Below are positions 11,041 through 25,200 of a stretch of DNA of 64,000 nucleotides, in pieces. The notes under the pieces are model-generated. The model ran no database searches. It was given only the letters and a program-made list of their open reading frames with translations, and had not been told where the DNA came from. Made by a program: the position numbers and the translations under genes. The DNA is from Phoronis australis (taxonomy: Eukaryota; Phoronida; Phoronidae). The DNA lies in NCBI GenBank assembly GCA_002633005.1, contig NMRA01000242.1:406868-470867 (forward strand), given 5' to 3'. Each line of letters starts with the position of its first letter. The first letter of the stretch is position 1.

Positions 11041-14000
11041 CGACGAACATCATAGATTATCACACAGGATATGCATTGCTGCCCGAATGATCAATTTAGT
11101 TACTAACGGGTCCCAATAACGTAAACCTTCTATTCATCTGTTCTGAGTTAATCCATGCGTTGTTGATCAACCTGCCGTCTTCTCATTCCGATTGAGAATT
11201 GCTGTGTTGGTGCATTCTCGCAGCATTCACGTCATCTGTATATACAAAAATAGAGTTCATTGTCAGTGCATATTTAATTAAAAACGATTCCCTATAGAGC
11301 AAGAATGACGTGCTGAAAGACTACAGCACGGGCGTTTCATACACTGTCTTACGAGTACAAGACAATTAACAATTATTTCATCAACAATTACTACATCAAT
11401 GTCATCTTGTGTTACTTCAAGACTTGCACACAACAGAACCACAAGACTAATGTATTAAACTTTATTTTCTATCTATTCTTTGGAGCATTTTGGCGAAATA
11501 TTAAATGCACTTTCCACCATATTTTGCGCTCCACTAGTGAGGAATTATATACTTCTGAAATCAACGAAAACAACGTAATAACAAAAAAGAAGTAACCCAT
11601 GCAAATAGCCTTTTTGTCAGTCAAGTCTTATGTGTAGTGATTTTCATATTTGATTACACATCCAGCATTGTCACAGCGATTACCTGTGTTTAACTGCAGT
11701 AATGTAACCGAACTTTCAGCATGCCAGTGTCAAGTAAGAAAGTCACGTTCGTGCCTAATATCAAGTAGCGCCGCATCCAATTTACAAGTATTCCTGCCCA
11801 CATACCAATAACGACAATTTCACACAACCACGAATCTAGAAGAGACGACTAACTCTCTTAAAAGATTTCATTGTCTTTTCGTAAACACATACAGATATTT
11901 TTAGGTCTATATTATTGTTTGGCAAACAAGAGTTAAGAGTCGAGATTTCGTGAACTGAAGTGAACAATCACCGTCGGCCAATAAGCATTGAAATGAAACG
12001 CAATGGTCTTTTCCTGTCAGCCCTCACATTGTGTGAACACACTTATTGAGAAACAGGCTCGCTGGACATTCCATGCGGTTGCTATTGAGCAGCCTGAGGC
12101 CCCACGTCAATATATGTACAAGGATATTAATTCTTTACTCACGGACTTTCACATCTTGGTGCACGTCGAACTTTTTGCAATATCTAGCACACTTTTTAAT
12201 GTAAAATCAATTCCTTTACACACGCTCAAGCAAAGTAGCCTGTGCCGGCCCCTGACGGCATGCCAGGTCTTCATCACTTATTTAGTCGATCTGTCGTAAA
12301 CCAAAGGTTTTAACGAGAAAGTGGCCACGCCAAATTACCTGGAGACTATTGCGGTAATGAAGGTGTAAACTTGTTGAAGGTTTCGTATTGCATCTGGTTT
12401 TCAATCAAGTAAACTTAGTTAACACATGAGGAGTTTGTTTCACTAAAAATTCACAACTTAACAATCATTTCAGCTTGCTCGTGCGTTCACACCTTATGCA
12501 ACTGTTTTCTAAAATAAGAAGCAAGTGTAACACTGAGGGCCACACCTCTTAAGCTATAATTAAGGCTTAAATTTCGCGATTTGCAGTGCTTTAGTTGCTT
12601 TTCGTTTGTTTGTTGTTTAATTTAGAGTGCAGTATGTTTTAAATTATCTTCGTGGTTTCCGGTTTTCCAGAGGTGCTCTAGAATCACACACGATGTGGTT
12701 TTCCAAAATTGTTGCTGTAAATGAACGTTTTTCGCTCTCTCCTATGAGACAATCTCCTCGCTGTCCTCACAAAACGTAACATTGAGTTCATGTAAACAAA
12801 CCATTGGTACGGATGTAAAAACTATAAAACCTATCAAAACGCAGCACTTCTAAAACTGTACAAACTGGCACCCTCTATCGTTGACAACGCTGCTCTGTCC
12901 GCGTCTTAAGCGCTTTGTGAAATTTATCAATCCAATGGCCCTCACTTCTTTATACAAAACGGTGTGCAACATATTGTAATGAGGGAAATATGAAAAGTTC
13001 TGCTGACTCGACAAAATGTGAATCCCAGAAACGAACAATCCTATCCTAAAAATAGCATACTGAGTGATTGTCCACTAGGGAATCTTATGTACACAACACC
13101 TTACTAAAATGAGATATTGGATTAACGTATCCGACAAGTCAGATTCATGTCTTTGATGGGTCTAGAGGTGCCCTGGAGAGGTGTGATAAAAAGCATCCCA
13201 CTTGTAGTTACCAACAGCGGCCCACTCAAACATTAATATTCCTATGCAATCAGTTAAGCAGTATGCAATTGCGAAAATACATTTTGAAAATTGATGTACT
13301 AACCGACATCACATTAAAGAATTTTCTTATCAAGATATGCGAAATGATGGCTCAGAGGGTGACACCGTCCTTATCGTTTAGGCACTGCGCATGTCAGACA
13401 AATGGTCTCACTTTTGGAATAAAATTTTCATGGGAACTCAGTGGGTCTCAATGGTCATATAATTGTCAATCATTTTTATCATGTTTTACATTTGAAAAAC
13501 TTTGACTTACCGAAGGCCTACTCGCACTAACCCTTAATTGCTGAACCAAACACGTATACTTCAGCAACTCCATAGATCCGTTTTGAATGGTGATGGCACG
13601 AGTCCGTAGGCGGGTACAGACTAATGGATTTTAGACAAGGAGGCCTCAGCGTGTTAAACTTACCCAGACTGATAACACGAGGCTGAAATCGCTGCGAAGG
13701 CTTCACGGTGACACATTTACCGACTACATTTACACTTTGTCCTGAGGAAAGAACAGGTTAGTATATAAAAAATCACCTTATTGCCATGCTGTTGTTGCCA
13801 ACAGTTCGCTGGAAGGTCGGTGTTTTCACATAACAGCTTTTATATATCTGTTCTCCACAGGCAGCTATATCCACAGGTATCAAGGCAGCGACCAGGCCGA
13901 GCTATAGTTACCATTATATGACCATACAATTGAAGTGGTTAGATTTGACTTGATACTACAATCGTGGTTGAATACAGTTATTTATTAATTCAACATTAAT

Positions 14001-15470
14001 AACTGAGACGCGAATGTTTTTGTTGACGGTGTTTAGAACGCTATAGAATGCCCGTCCTGTATTCTGATTTAATCGCAACCGCACCACTTTGCGCCTTTGT
14101 TGAAAAATATAAGCGACACTTATTGACAATTTATGTTCATACAATATGCATATTTTGAAATGTTTCTTTATAATAAGCGTTACTATACGATGTGTGTGAA
14201 AGGCAAACGCCTTAATATCGATGTAGCGTTTTGTCTTTTAATTAAGTAGACCAAGCGCAGAAAAGCCACTGCTTTGCTATTCGTGTTTTATGACAATAAC
14301 GCTGAGACCCTGTACGTGTGTATTTCATCCCAGCAGTCTACTCCAAATGTATAATCATTCGACCTGACCTCGCGTTTGTCTTCACACTGGAAAGACGATT
14401 GACCGCCGGATGATGCGTTGATCTTCTCGAGTTGACTTTAGGAAGCTTGAGTATGAGATTCGCCGGCTAATTCGGACACGGTGCGTCACTCCCAATTCCC
14501 TGACAACATCGGAACAATCATCCATAATTATAAATTGAGCTAAAAGCTAATTATCAGACAAACCCAAGATGTTATATCTTTTAATATACCTGTACTAAAC
14601 TGTGATCTATATTCTATGTTATATTTCATTACCGCCGTTTAAATACAAAACATACTGAAATTACAGCACAAAAAATTAGTTGAACAAATTGCCTAAACGT
14701 AAACAAGTTTTAATGACCTGAATACACCAATTGCGGAGAGTGTTGCGATACTCCCTACAAAGTGTTTAGGACATTATCGTTTTCACGAAAACGCAATTTT
14801 GAGATTACTTCAAATGGATTAGACGTTTTTGAAGTTAGTGGCTTTGGCCAGTCTAGCTTATTGCCTTCACAAGAGCTATAAAACAATAAAATGCGTTTTA
14901 TTTTTGTGGTTATATTACAAATCGCCAGTTCTCGCCGTTGTATGCTAAACATTTCGCTAAAATCAAGGTTGGTCACATTTGAAATACTGTTTCTGACAGC
15001 GAGTGGAAGAAGCTAAGTCAGCAGAGCGTTTGCCTAAGACGCGAGTTTTAGTTTTGATTCCACGCTGGGGCTGCTATCAAGACAAATTTTTTTGATTTTT
15101 CCTTGCAGATAATGTCACTTTAAAATACTTTTTGTAGCCCCTCATTCGCTTGAGATGGAAAGGTCGACAACGCCAAACAGTCGTTCACGGTTATCCACGA
15201 CACCCTTATTTGAAACCCACGAATTATTGTAGTACTCAAATCATCCCGTTTGCGGAAAATTATTTTGGAAAAAGTTACTGAAAAAAATATTCACTGGAAA
15301 ACATAAACGTGTACTTCAGCAAATCCCTGTGCACCCCAGTCCAAGGTGCGCGCTTGTACAATAAAACTGCGCAATTGTTGCAAATAACTCTTTCAAATGT
15401 AACCTTTGCAATTATATTCGTCTGTTACACCTGCCACTGAACAGAGTAATTATACCGAAAACGAGAGCAG
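11041..15470. other. No gene recognised
   Basis: About 4.4 kb of AT-rich sequence. All reading frames are short and lack matching splice signals or recognisable motifs. No clear repeat family or TIR pair was found by eye. Confidence 0.5.
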
Positions 15471-16280
15471 ATGGTCTCAGTTACACAGGTTCAGGGATCG
15501 TCAATCCTCATGCGCGCACCCTTTGGGCCCAAGGGGCTCGGGGGGCTCGAAGGAGTCCCCTATTTAGCGAAGTGGGCAAAAAGGTCCGCCTCAGAGAGAA
15601 CAAAAAACTCCGAAAAAAGTAGAAAACGAGACAAAAGTCCACTAAAAAGGCAGAAACTACCTAAATTCGGCGAACGCACAATTTATAGCTGTGAACGTAG
15701 CCTGTTTTTTATTTAGTAAAAGGTTCACATTCCTAAAAATTCGAGCCCCCCATTTTCGGCATAATCCTTTAGTAGTTTGAAAAATGCAAAGTCTTGATAA
15801 ACCTCCTACATCAAGAATGACACGTTTTCAATTTAAGGTTATGTAGGACCCTTGAAAATGTCAAACTTCGGAAAAATTTTTGATTGAGACCACATAGCCC
15901 AATAAAGTAGTCTCAAATTGTTTTTTAGTCAAGAGATGCGTGATTTCTGAGCTTGTGAATCACTACCAGGTCGTCATTGCGACCAGACTATATAGAATTT
16001 GGCTTGTCGTTTTATTCGCCTAACAGTTTCAAGACCCGAAATCACTTCTCATCTGAGCAACAAGGAATAAGTTGAGGCCAATTATTGAGTGGTAATTGGG
16101 ATAAATAGAAACTAGATACTTCTACGGAAGATGGGTTTACTGTTGCTTTTATAGATTAATTAATTATAACATATTTGATTAAAAGGTAAATCGCAATGTG
16201 TGTGAAGAACTCACTTAAAATGTCAAAGAAGACTTCCCTCCAAGATTCATTTTAACTTAGTCCACCACCGTGGGCAGCAC

Positions 16281-16403
16281 CCAAAACACATTACATATTG
16301 ACATTATCAGTATTACGGCTCCCTAAAACACAATACACATTGACATTATCAATGTTACATCCCCCAAACACATCACATATTGACATTACCAGTGTTACAG
16401 CCG
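16281..16403. repeat. 41-bp tandem repeat, 3 copies
   Basis: Three diverged units of 41 bases each carry (C/A)TATTGACATTA or CACATTGACATTATCA followed by (A/G)T(A/G)TTACA. The open frame on both strands here is a by-product of the repeat. Confidence 0.85.
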
Positions 16404-16619
16404 AAAAACGAATTTTTGTGATTATTGCTGGATGCGATAAATTTCTTGAAATTATTAGTTTTAACCACAACATCCTTTCTTTCCCTTGATGTCCTTACAC
16501 AACAACCTTGATCATTCATGTATTGCGTTAACATGTGAAAATAAAACTGAATCCTTCACATCCATGTCAACTTTAGTTCGTTGCCTTAATTCACGATTCT
16601 TTATGTGTCAATCTATAAC

Positions 16620-16776
16620 CAGTGGCGGATTTAGAAGGGGGCCAAGGGGGCCATGGCCCCCCAAAATTCTCCAAGATTACATTTGGCAGTTCGAGGGTGC
16701 GAATGTCTGACGGACAAAATCCTGGCTAATACTCTTTCCTGGCCCCCCCCAACTCAAAATCCTGTATCCGCCCCTG
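16620..16776. mobile_element. MITE of the CAGTGGCGGAT family, copy 1, 5-bp TSD
   Basis: The left end reads CAGTGGCGGATTTAG and the right end is the inverted ATCCGCCCCTG. The element is flanked by ATAAC on both sides (16615-16619 and 16777-16781). The inside is rich in G and C runs next to the termini. No coding capacity. Confidence 0.85.
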
Positions 16777-16781
16777 ATAAC

Positions 16782-18640
16782 CACCTTTACTTCATAAAAT
16801 TTTGTTCTAGTAAAACTTGTGGCATTTTTAGGAGCACAAGTAAATATCTTAGTGCTAGGATTTCGAGGAGAAAACGATCTCGAAATATATGGAATCCAAA
16901 GCTAGTCAAATGAATCAAAATATCGATGTAGGAAAATCCCCTAATTTCATAGCCAGCATAAAGTTTTCAAGAGTGGACGGCAGCCAAACCCTGAAAACTG
17001 TGCCGAAATCAAAAGATCTTCCTCTCAATGACATGAAGGTGTCGTAAACTAATAAACTCTGAAATGGAAAAGGAATCCTCTCACGATAGCGAATTTATGA
17101 GATTGAGTTTGTGACAGTAAAAAGCCTAATACTCGTTTTGAGCCATCGAAACAGTGCGAAACGCAGCCTTGACACTGTTACTTTCGATGACAGCCGGCAC
17201 ACATTGTACCGTGAATTTTGTGTGGAAAACTGAATACCAACTATTTAGCCTGAGTAGAGTCTTAAAATTTGTTTTCATTCTCCGAAGTTATATTTCGTAT
17301 CATTTTTGAGCCTCAGCATTTTAAACGGTAGCATGCTCCCCTATCAAAGTTTCTCAGTTACAGGGTTACAGGAAAATTAGCCGCCGAAAGTAACTTTGGC
17401 GTTGTTCTCTGACGTAGCGAGTCGCACAAATTCACGAGTACCCGTTCTTAACCGTACTGAACAAGAACCGTTCTCAAGTCAGTGGCGAAAGAATCTTTTT
17501 TAAAAACTTGTTATGTCACACAGTGAAAGTCGTTTCTGAAAATAACTGCAGTAGTCACTTGTAGAAGTACTTGGTCACCAGTTCGGATTCAATGGCGAAA
17601 TTTAAAAGGATACCAAACCAATTTTGGTTTATTAATACAACTTTCCCGTCCAGTTTTCTGAAACGAAATAATTCTCTGTAACCATCGACAACCCTCGAAA
17701 ACTCTTTCAAAGTAAGGTGATAAGCGTGACTTACGCTTGTAGCTAATTACACGGCAATTGTGTGAAAAGACCAGCCACCAAGGACCATAATGTCCAGTTT
17801 GCGAGTTTTTAATTGATTCCTGCTTTTTATCTTTCAAGATTGACGCCAATGACGCATTAGCAGGTGACAGAACGAGGAATGCTTGAAATTACAAAAATGG
17901 GGTTTAGTATCCTTTTAAAATCAAAGTGGAATATGTTTCCACATTTAAAAGAACACCTTTGCCGCTTTCAAACTAAATTTTAGAAGTAGCTTAGGGTCTG
18001 GGGAGTCCAACCCGGGTGGCACCGCGAAAGCCAGAGGCCGGTTTGATGCACTCACAAAGGGTGGGCGGCAAGACCTGCCGGCGGCTCAAAGAGAAGAGAA
18101 TCTGAGCTAGGCAGGATGAAGCAATTTAGTACTAAAAGCTGCGGGATAGCGGTATTTTGCGTCACCGTAATGGCGAAAGTATTTTAAAATCCTAATTTCA
18201 TTCATCTGAATGCGATAATGATGTCTTGATTTTACCTCCAGTGTCAGCCAATACAACTTCTTGTCACGTCTGGTAAAATTTGTTGTACTGAAAACTATGA
18301 TTGTAAATTTTTTTCTGCGGATATATGTTGAACTGATTGCAGTCTGTTGAACCTTTGGTACGACACCTGTTACCCACCGCAAGGCCGCATCAAAGCAGTC
18401 CTCCCATGTCAAAGTGACTAAGCACGTGAAAAAGTATACTGATGTCCAATAGAGATTAGACTGGTCATTTCAACATTTGATCAACAACTGCACCAAACCA
18501 GCTATGAATGGGAGTGTGAATGAGTGTATGAAAGTCCTCCCCCTTCCCCGTTTTCCTCCTCCTTTTTAATAATCTCGGTTAATTATCCGCCTAATCACTA
18601 GGAGTTATTTTCCAGATACTTAGGCCTATTTGTTCTGTTC
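16782..18640. other. No gene recognised
   Basis: Several short open stretches occur, including a minus-strand one at 17589-17849, but none has recognisable motifs or convincing splice sites. A GC-richer patch lies at 18000-18080. Confidence 0.5.
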
Positions 18641-18643
18641 GTA

Positions 18644-18854
18644 CAGAGGCGGATCTACAGCTAGAGAGGGGGAGATCAAAAATAAAAATTGAAAAAAACA
18701 TTCGCCAGAAAAATGAAATCAGCAACTAAAAACGACAAAAAATGTTACACGGGAGGGGGGAAACCTTCTTTCCGCTCGACGCTACGCGCCTCGGATTCAC
18801 TCGAATCTGGCTAACACCCCCCCTCAAGTTACTGAAAACGTAGATCTGCCACTG
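18644..18854. mobile_element. MITE of the CAGTGGCGGAT family, copy 2, 5-bp TSD
   Basis: The ends are CAGAGGCGGATCTAC and the inverted GATCTGCCACTG. TCGTA is present directly on both sides (18639-18643 and 18855-18859). The inside differs from copy 1 apart from the terminal zones and G/C runs. Confidence 0.85.
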
Positions 18855-19015
18855 TCGTATCATGCCGTATTGTCCTCAAATATGTTGAGTAAACCGATAT
18901 ATAGTTGAAGCCACCCAACCCCATCCGTATCTACTCATCACTAATGATATGCTTTCTGGGTAAATAAAACGTATTGAAAAAAAAACTGTGGAAACTCAGG
19001 CTTATACCTCGATCA

Positions 19016-19174
19016 CAGTGCTGTAGTGGGGCGCGGTAGGCGCACGTAGGCGCAGCCAACCACCTTTTGGCATTTGAACGTATCGCCTACGCACGGTAAG
19101 TTTCGTTCATAGCTCAAGGTGATACGGTGGGCTTTGGGCGCCTACTTACCTCTAATTTTACCTCCACAGCACTG
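19016..19174 (+). mobile_element. hAT-like MITE, copy 1
   Basis: The ends are CAGTGCTGTAG and the inverted CACAGCACTG. The body aligns with the reverse complement of 42440-42594, sharing GCAGCCAACCACCTTTTGGC and GGGCGCC(T/C)ACTTACCTCTAA. No clear target duplication is left at this copy. Confidence 0.8.
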
Positions 19175-20069
19175 CTTACCTGTCGATGGAATCTGCAGAA
19201 GTCCTCTGCAAGGTGTTCGGGGAATGCATGAGTTCAACGCACACTTCTGTCATTTTTGCCATGGAATTAAATTTTTCAGAAATTCTGAGATAGTTCAGAA
19301 AAAATCTGTCTTATTTTATTATTTTGCAGATATTTTTCGTTCTGTAGTGTTCAACCAAAATTGATATTTTTCCTTATTTCAGTCCATCCATGAGTCACCC
19401 TTCCATTTAGGCCTATGAGGCGGCCTCCTGTCCGAAAGCTAATAGAAAATACCGCCACCTATGGGTGATAAATTAAATGTAGTTCCCAAAATATTCATAC
19501 GCTCAATAATGTATTGAAAAAAATCTATAATATAATACAAGCCTGTATATGTATAAAGCTTCGAGAAGCACAATGTATTGGCAAAAATCGTTATGATAGC
19601 TTTTGACAATGCCAAGTGTTATTGAAGCATTTGATCTCGTTTTGCTGCGCATATGCATGTGAGAAAACATGTTCATCTATTAGTGATGTCTTGTCGAGTT
19701 ATCAAGGAATGGTAAGCTGTCGTTTGTTAGAAATCTTTACACACTGTTACTGGAGACACAATTGTGGAGCCAAATGTGTTTAAACATTTCGTGTGTGAAA
19801 TTGTCTCCAGGTTCTGTTTTACCGGACGATCGACCAACAACACTTTGATCTCCCCATAAATAAGTTTTACCTGCGTTCATGCTCGACTTCCGGTTTACTC
19901 TACCTCTCATGACTTTTTTCACTCGCGACCTGGTGTGGGCCTGTCCGACGGGATTAAATTACTCAGCCGGGGGATCAAACTGAACTGAGTTGAACTGTCT
20001 CAAACATGCAATATGAACTCAAAGTTTAAATTTATTATTTCCGTGTTGCATGAATCTCTCAGGCAACCC

Positions 20070-22242
20070 CTAGCCAGCAAGCTAGATGTAGTCAATGACT
20101 ATCATCAAAATACAGCTAGGTACCACTGTGTGTTTTTCTTCCATAGACCCCGAAATTACACAAAGCCAGGGTAGTTCTGCTCGTCAACTTGCCGTGAAAC
20201 CTGTATCAACATGTAGAGCTAAAGACGGGATGGAGAGCATGCTAAATCTGGGAATCAAACAGCACTCACCTTGCCCATTACAGCCGTTTAAGTGGAAAAC
20301 AATCTAATAAATGTCATTTTCTTGGATAATTCTCCGCCTTTTCTAACAAAGAAAAGTTATGTTGTCGTATTGAAAACAGTACGCTCGTGACATGCGCATG
20401 TGCCATTTCCTATATTTTGCGACATCTCTCGGGAAATGATGATAGCTTGGCAGCAGCAAAATAATTTCTTCTGAAATTCGGTTTTTTGGTATCAAAATTC
20501 TAAAAACTTATAATGAAGTGAAACCAGTTGCGATAATTTGTTGTGATGTGTACGCAACCTCATGAAAGAACAACAGTTGATTGAAGTATTGGCGAAAAAA
20601 GAAACTGATCAATAGGTGACGCAATATTTCATGGCGACGAAAGCCTTCGCAAAAGATTGCTCCACAACTTTAGCAGCAGAATAATGGTAGAACGCCATTG
20701 TTTCCAACACCATTAAATAATTTAGTTTACTTAAGGAAGACTGTAGTTTTTAATGACAATAATTTTGTGTCAGATTTTATCTTACCAGTTTTTTACCCGC
20801 ATTGGTGCAAAGCTGTGTATTTAGTATACAGCTGTCTACCAAGGCTAGGGGACTCTTAACCAAGGCTAAGGGACTCTTAACCAAGGCTAAGGGACTCTTA
20901 ACCAAGGCTAAGGGACTCTTAACCAAGGCTAAGGGACTCTTAACCAAGGCTAAGGGACTCTTAACCAAGGCTAAGGGACTCTTAACCAAGGCTAAGGGAC
21001 TCTTAACCAAGGCTANTTCCCATCGCTTTCTGTACGAATTTCATCCCGTTTATTTTAAACAGGCGGTAGGCCAAATCCAGTCACCGATTAAGAGTTTTCA
21101 CCTCGTCAAAAATACATTACACACTTAAAACTATCTCTTAAAAAAGTGCTTACCTTCTTCAGTGGTCCTTTCTACTTGTACACATATCTTCGATGAAGCT
21201 TAGTTACGAAAATTAAGGTGACTTGGCGAAAAATTCCAGCTCCACTTTTTTGGTAACCGTTAACTTTTTCACCATGCGCACGATAACCACAAAGTATTTC
21301 AACTGAGTCACGTGTAGCATGACTGAATTGTCTCCAGACTTATGGTATGTGTTAATTTTATAACTCTATGTGCATATATGCATGTTTCATTTGATTTTAT
21401 TTCCTGTATTTTGAAATTCGCAACTTTTTGTGGGGATGTACTATCGCCCCTTTATGCCTATGGCATCCAGGGCGATGTAATTGCTTATCTCTACTTTAGC
21501 CTTGATACAAAGCTGTATACTAAATATAAGTAGCGTTGGGCCGATGAGGGTAAAAAATGACCAGATAAAATATCACACAAAATTAGTGTCATTAAAAACT
21601 ATACACTTATTTGAGTAAATAAAACTATTTTCTGGTTTTGGAAAAATTGACGTTCTACCGTTATTATGCTGCTAAAGTTGTGGAGCGATTTTCTGCGTCG
21701 GCTTTCGGCTCCATGAAATATGGCCAGTTTCTTTTTTCGCCAATTCTTCAATCAACTGTTGTTCTTTCGTGAGGTTGCGTACACGTCACAACAAATCATC
21801 GGAACTGGTTTCATTTCATTATAAGTTTTTAAAATTTTGATATCAGCAAACTGAATTTAAGAAGAAATTTTGCTGCTGCCAAGCTACCATCATCTCCCAA
21901 GAGATGTCGCAAAAACTTAGGAAATGGTGCGTGTGTGTGTATTGTTTTCGAAACAACAATGTAACTTTGTTAAAAAAGGCATAGGATTACGCAAGAAAAT
22001 TGACGTTTATTAGATTGTTTTCCACTTAAACGGCTATAACGGGCAAGGTGAGTGTTTGATTCCCAAATTTTGCATGCACCCCGTCCAGTCTCTAGCTCTA
22101 CATGTTGATACAGGTTTCACGGTGAGTTGATGAGCAGAACTACCCTGGATGTGTACATTTTCGGGGTCTATGGAAGAAAAACACACACTGGTACCTAGCT
22201 GTATTTTGACGATAGTCTTCATACTGCTAGCTGGCTGGCTAG
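20070..22242. mobile_element. Fold-back (long inverted repeat) element with tandem array in the loop
   Basis: The left arm (20070-20847) and right arm (21497-22242) are inverted copies of one another. Matching landmarks are CTAGCCAGC, TCAAAATACAGCTAGGTACC, CTACATGTTGATACAGGTTT, GTACGCAACCTCA and ATTTAGTATACAGCT. The arms have diverged by many substitutions and small indels. The loop carries a 21-bp tandem array next to the left arm. No transposase is visible. A further partial arm copy lies at 39865-40215. The class is undetermined. Confidence 0.85.
20839..21015. repeat. 21-bp tandem repeat, about 8 copies
   Basis: Units of TTAACCAAGGCTAAGGGACTC repeat with almost no variation up to an N at 21016. 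Since 21 is a multiple of 3 and the unit has no stop in one frame on each strand, both strands are open here, with repeating 7-residue units. I do not regard these as genes. The uniformity suggests recent expansion, and the N suggests the copy number was not resolved in the assembly. Confidence 0.95.
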
Positions 22243-22249
22243 AATTTCT

Positions 22250-25200
22250 GCTACTTCATTACATCATTCAGACGTCATGCAGCCAGGTTATCATTTCAAC
22301 CAGTAAAAGCGGCGGACGACACCGGGAAGAATGAGTTTGTGATCTATTTTGAAATCAAAATACATCACGTCATACCTGGTCAGCTCGCTAAATGTTGCAA
22401 GTGTAAAAAGTTATTGAGAGACTGGGACGCCAAAAAATCCATAGTGGTTCTTCTGGGTTTTTGAAACGCTGTTCCAGTCAGAGAATCGACCGTTTAATTA
22501 AATTAAGGTCTCTGATGAAACTCGCCAATCATTTAAATCAAAGTTGACTTTCTCAGATGAAAATTGAGGCAATGACGTACGAGTTCATGAGAGTTACAGT
22601 TGTCCCCAGTGGCAGGAGCGTTAGTGAATAAGCTAATCTTTTGGATGTTTTCAGGTTCCAAACACTTCTTTGAGATTTTGGTGTACATACCATTTCGGGC
22701 TCAAGAAACAAGAATTAGTTGTTGGTCAGATCCATAACAGTGTGAAGGGCCGTAAGTGTGACGTGCCATTCGTCTGAAGGCCTGATAGTCCCACGTGAAT
22801 TTTGAAATGCATGCAATAGTCCAAAGTGTTGATAGACCCAAGATATTTCAAAGGGCCAATATTCCGAAATCAAAGACTGGCTCACTTGCCAATTGCAATA
22901 TTCACACCATGCATGCACCCAGCCTAAAATATAGGGGGGGGGCTCAAAATTTTCAGTACCCTTTACTGGAAAAAATTGAGCACTACATTCAGACCTATAA
23001 ATTGTGTAAGCTGTTAACTTTGGAATGACAGTTTCTAAGAAAGAAACGTTCCTAAGATTTTTGAAATGTTTCCATTTCTTATCAGTGAAATTCAATGACA
23101 AATACTCCATAACATTCGAGAAATACTACTTGAAATAAAACCATCATTTACAAAACGAAATTTAACCCATCTTTTCGTTTGCATGTTTGCCAGCTTTTGA
23201 GAAACAGTTTGAAATATCAAATCAAAATAAGGTTTGTCTTAAAATTCAGTGACCAATGTTCTGCAGCAATTGACAAATGCTACCTTATAATAACCAATTT
23301 TTTATCAAAATCAAATTTAACTAATCTAGTTGGTGCATCTTCCATCTTTTGAGAAATGTTTTGAAATGACCTTTCAAAACAGATATTTTCTTGAAATTGT
23401 CTAATTCATAATTTTTCTGGGGAAAAGCAAATTAGATGACATATTTCTGATATACATGTAGGTACACCTTGTATCACCTTATTGCCTGCAGTTTTTCTGC
23501 GACAGCGTACAGTTGACAATTGCAGGGACACATTTCACGAGTTAGCGATTGCTACAAATTAGTTTTGTCCTTGTTTACCATCTCAGTTCTGTGATTGTGA
23601 TTTTTTTCTCTTACCGTATTTCTCCACTTATTTATCAGACCTGATTTTGCATTCCCAAAATTATTTTGAAAAATGATATTTTGTCCCAGAGGCTACCACA
23701 CATAGGTTTGCCCTTGAAAAAATACCAACACAAACACATTCATTATAGTAATACACATCTCTCTAAGTGTTTAAATAAGGTCTGGGCAGTGTATATTCAT
23801 TTCTTAATTGATTTATTTGAACATGGGATATCTCATGCTGTTATGAGGTGAAAGGGGGTGACCTGGAACAGTGTGGTGTAACTCAGAGTAATATGCTCAA
23901 AAGAGAGTTTCACCAACCATAGGGTAAAGTACTCTTACATATTTGCGGGGCTTTTCAGATATTAAAGTTTGAGACCTTGGCAGAAGTTGATGCCATGTGC
24001 ACTTTTACCTTTAAGTAGTTAGCGCAAATTTCAACGGAAGCTATTGTGCTTTTGGCTTAACATATCATTTGTTTTCGTGTGTGCATTTTTCTTTAGCCAA
24101 CTTCCTTTTTGAACACTTGACATTTTACCTGGGCTGCTTTGCTCATACATACCTAAGCCAGTTACAAGTAAAGGTAGTGATATTTCACAAAGATTGGCAT
24201 GAACTCAACCCTATACTCACTTGAAGTCCCTTCGTAGCTTATTAAAGCCAAACATGGTTTACAATGAGTGCCTTCATAATTGCACACTTATTTTCTAATG
24301 CTTTACGGTATTAACAGTTTGATGCATTGGTGATTTGTTTTCTGCACTAGACCAACTGCTTAAAGATGTATTTGCAAACTCCTAACTATGCTAATGTATA
24401 GCAAGAACGTAATGACAATGCTATTTGAACATCATCTGCGCTAAACAAACTGCAATTGTATTCATTGACAACTTGAAATTGTAAAAATAAAAAATTCTAT
24501 AAATGGGTGACTTTTGCACCAATGACGTACCTTGGGGGCCCACAAAGCCCACATCTTGCAGTGTTATTCCCAACACCATATCACTATGTTTATTGGACAG
24601 GATTGAGTGATATACGCTGATCATTTTCGACTCAGAACTTGTTCTTAAAAACTTTGGGCAATTTTCAAAGTACTTCATTTTCACATCATCACTATATGTT
24701 AGGTTTCTAACTAATTTGACCAAGCAGTCACAGAGATAAGAAATTAATGAGCAAGTTCCACTTTTAGACTGGACATTGATAGTGGTTGCCGTAGTGTGGA
24801 CTGAGATATTATCAGAATAGCTTGATAGAATGAACAGACTTTGGACAACACCTTTGTTTTAGTGCTGATGTCCAGCTTGTTAGCCTGTCTTTTGCCATTC
24901 AACTGTGCAACTTTCTTGTGTGATGTGACATGATACTTCTGTTGAGATTTTACTGTTGTATATCTGACTGGCCCTATCATGAAGGGTTGGTGTCCATCCA
25001 AGGTAATTAACTGCATTGATGAGTGACAATCAAAGTTGAAGACCTGTTGTTTGCTACCATTATTCAGTCAATCACTACTGCAAGGTAACTTGAGCTTGTA
25101 GTAATTCAGCTGTCTTGTGACAACCTTGCAAAAGGTGTTCAAATTTAGTTGAGTATTGAGGGCCCTCTTGGAAAGCAGTGCTATCACTGAAGAGGCCACC

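Noticed and set aside
20839-21015. CRISPR-like look of the 21-bp array
   Set aside because: There are no unique spacers; it is a simple head-to-tail repeat in an animal genome.
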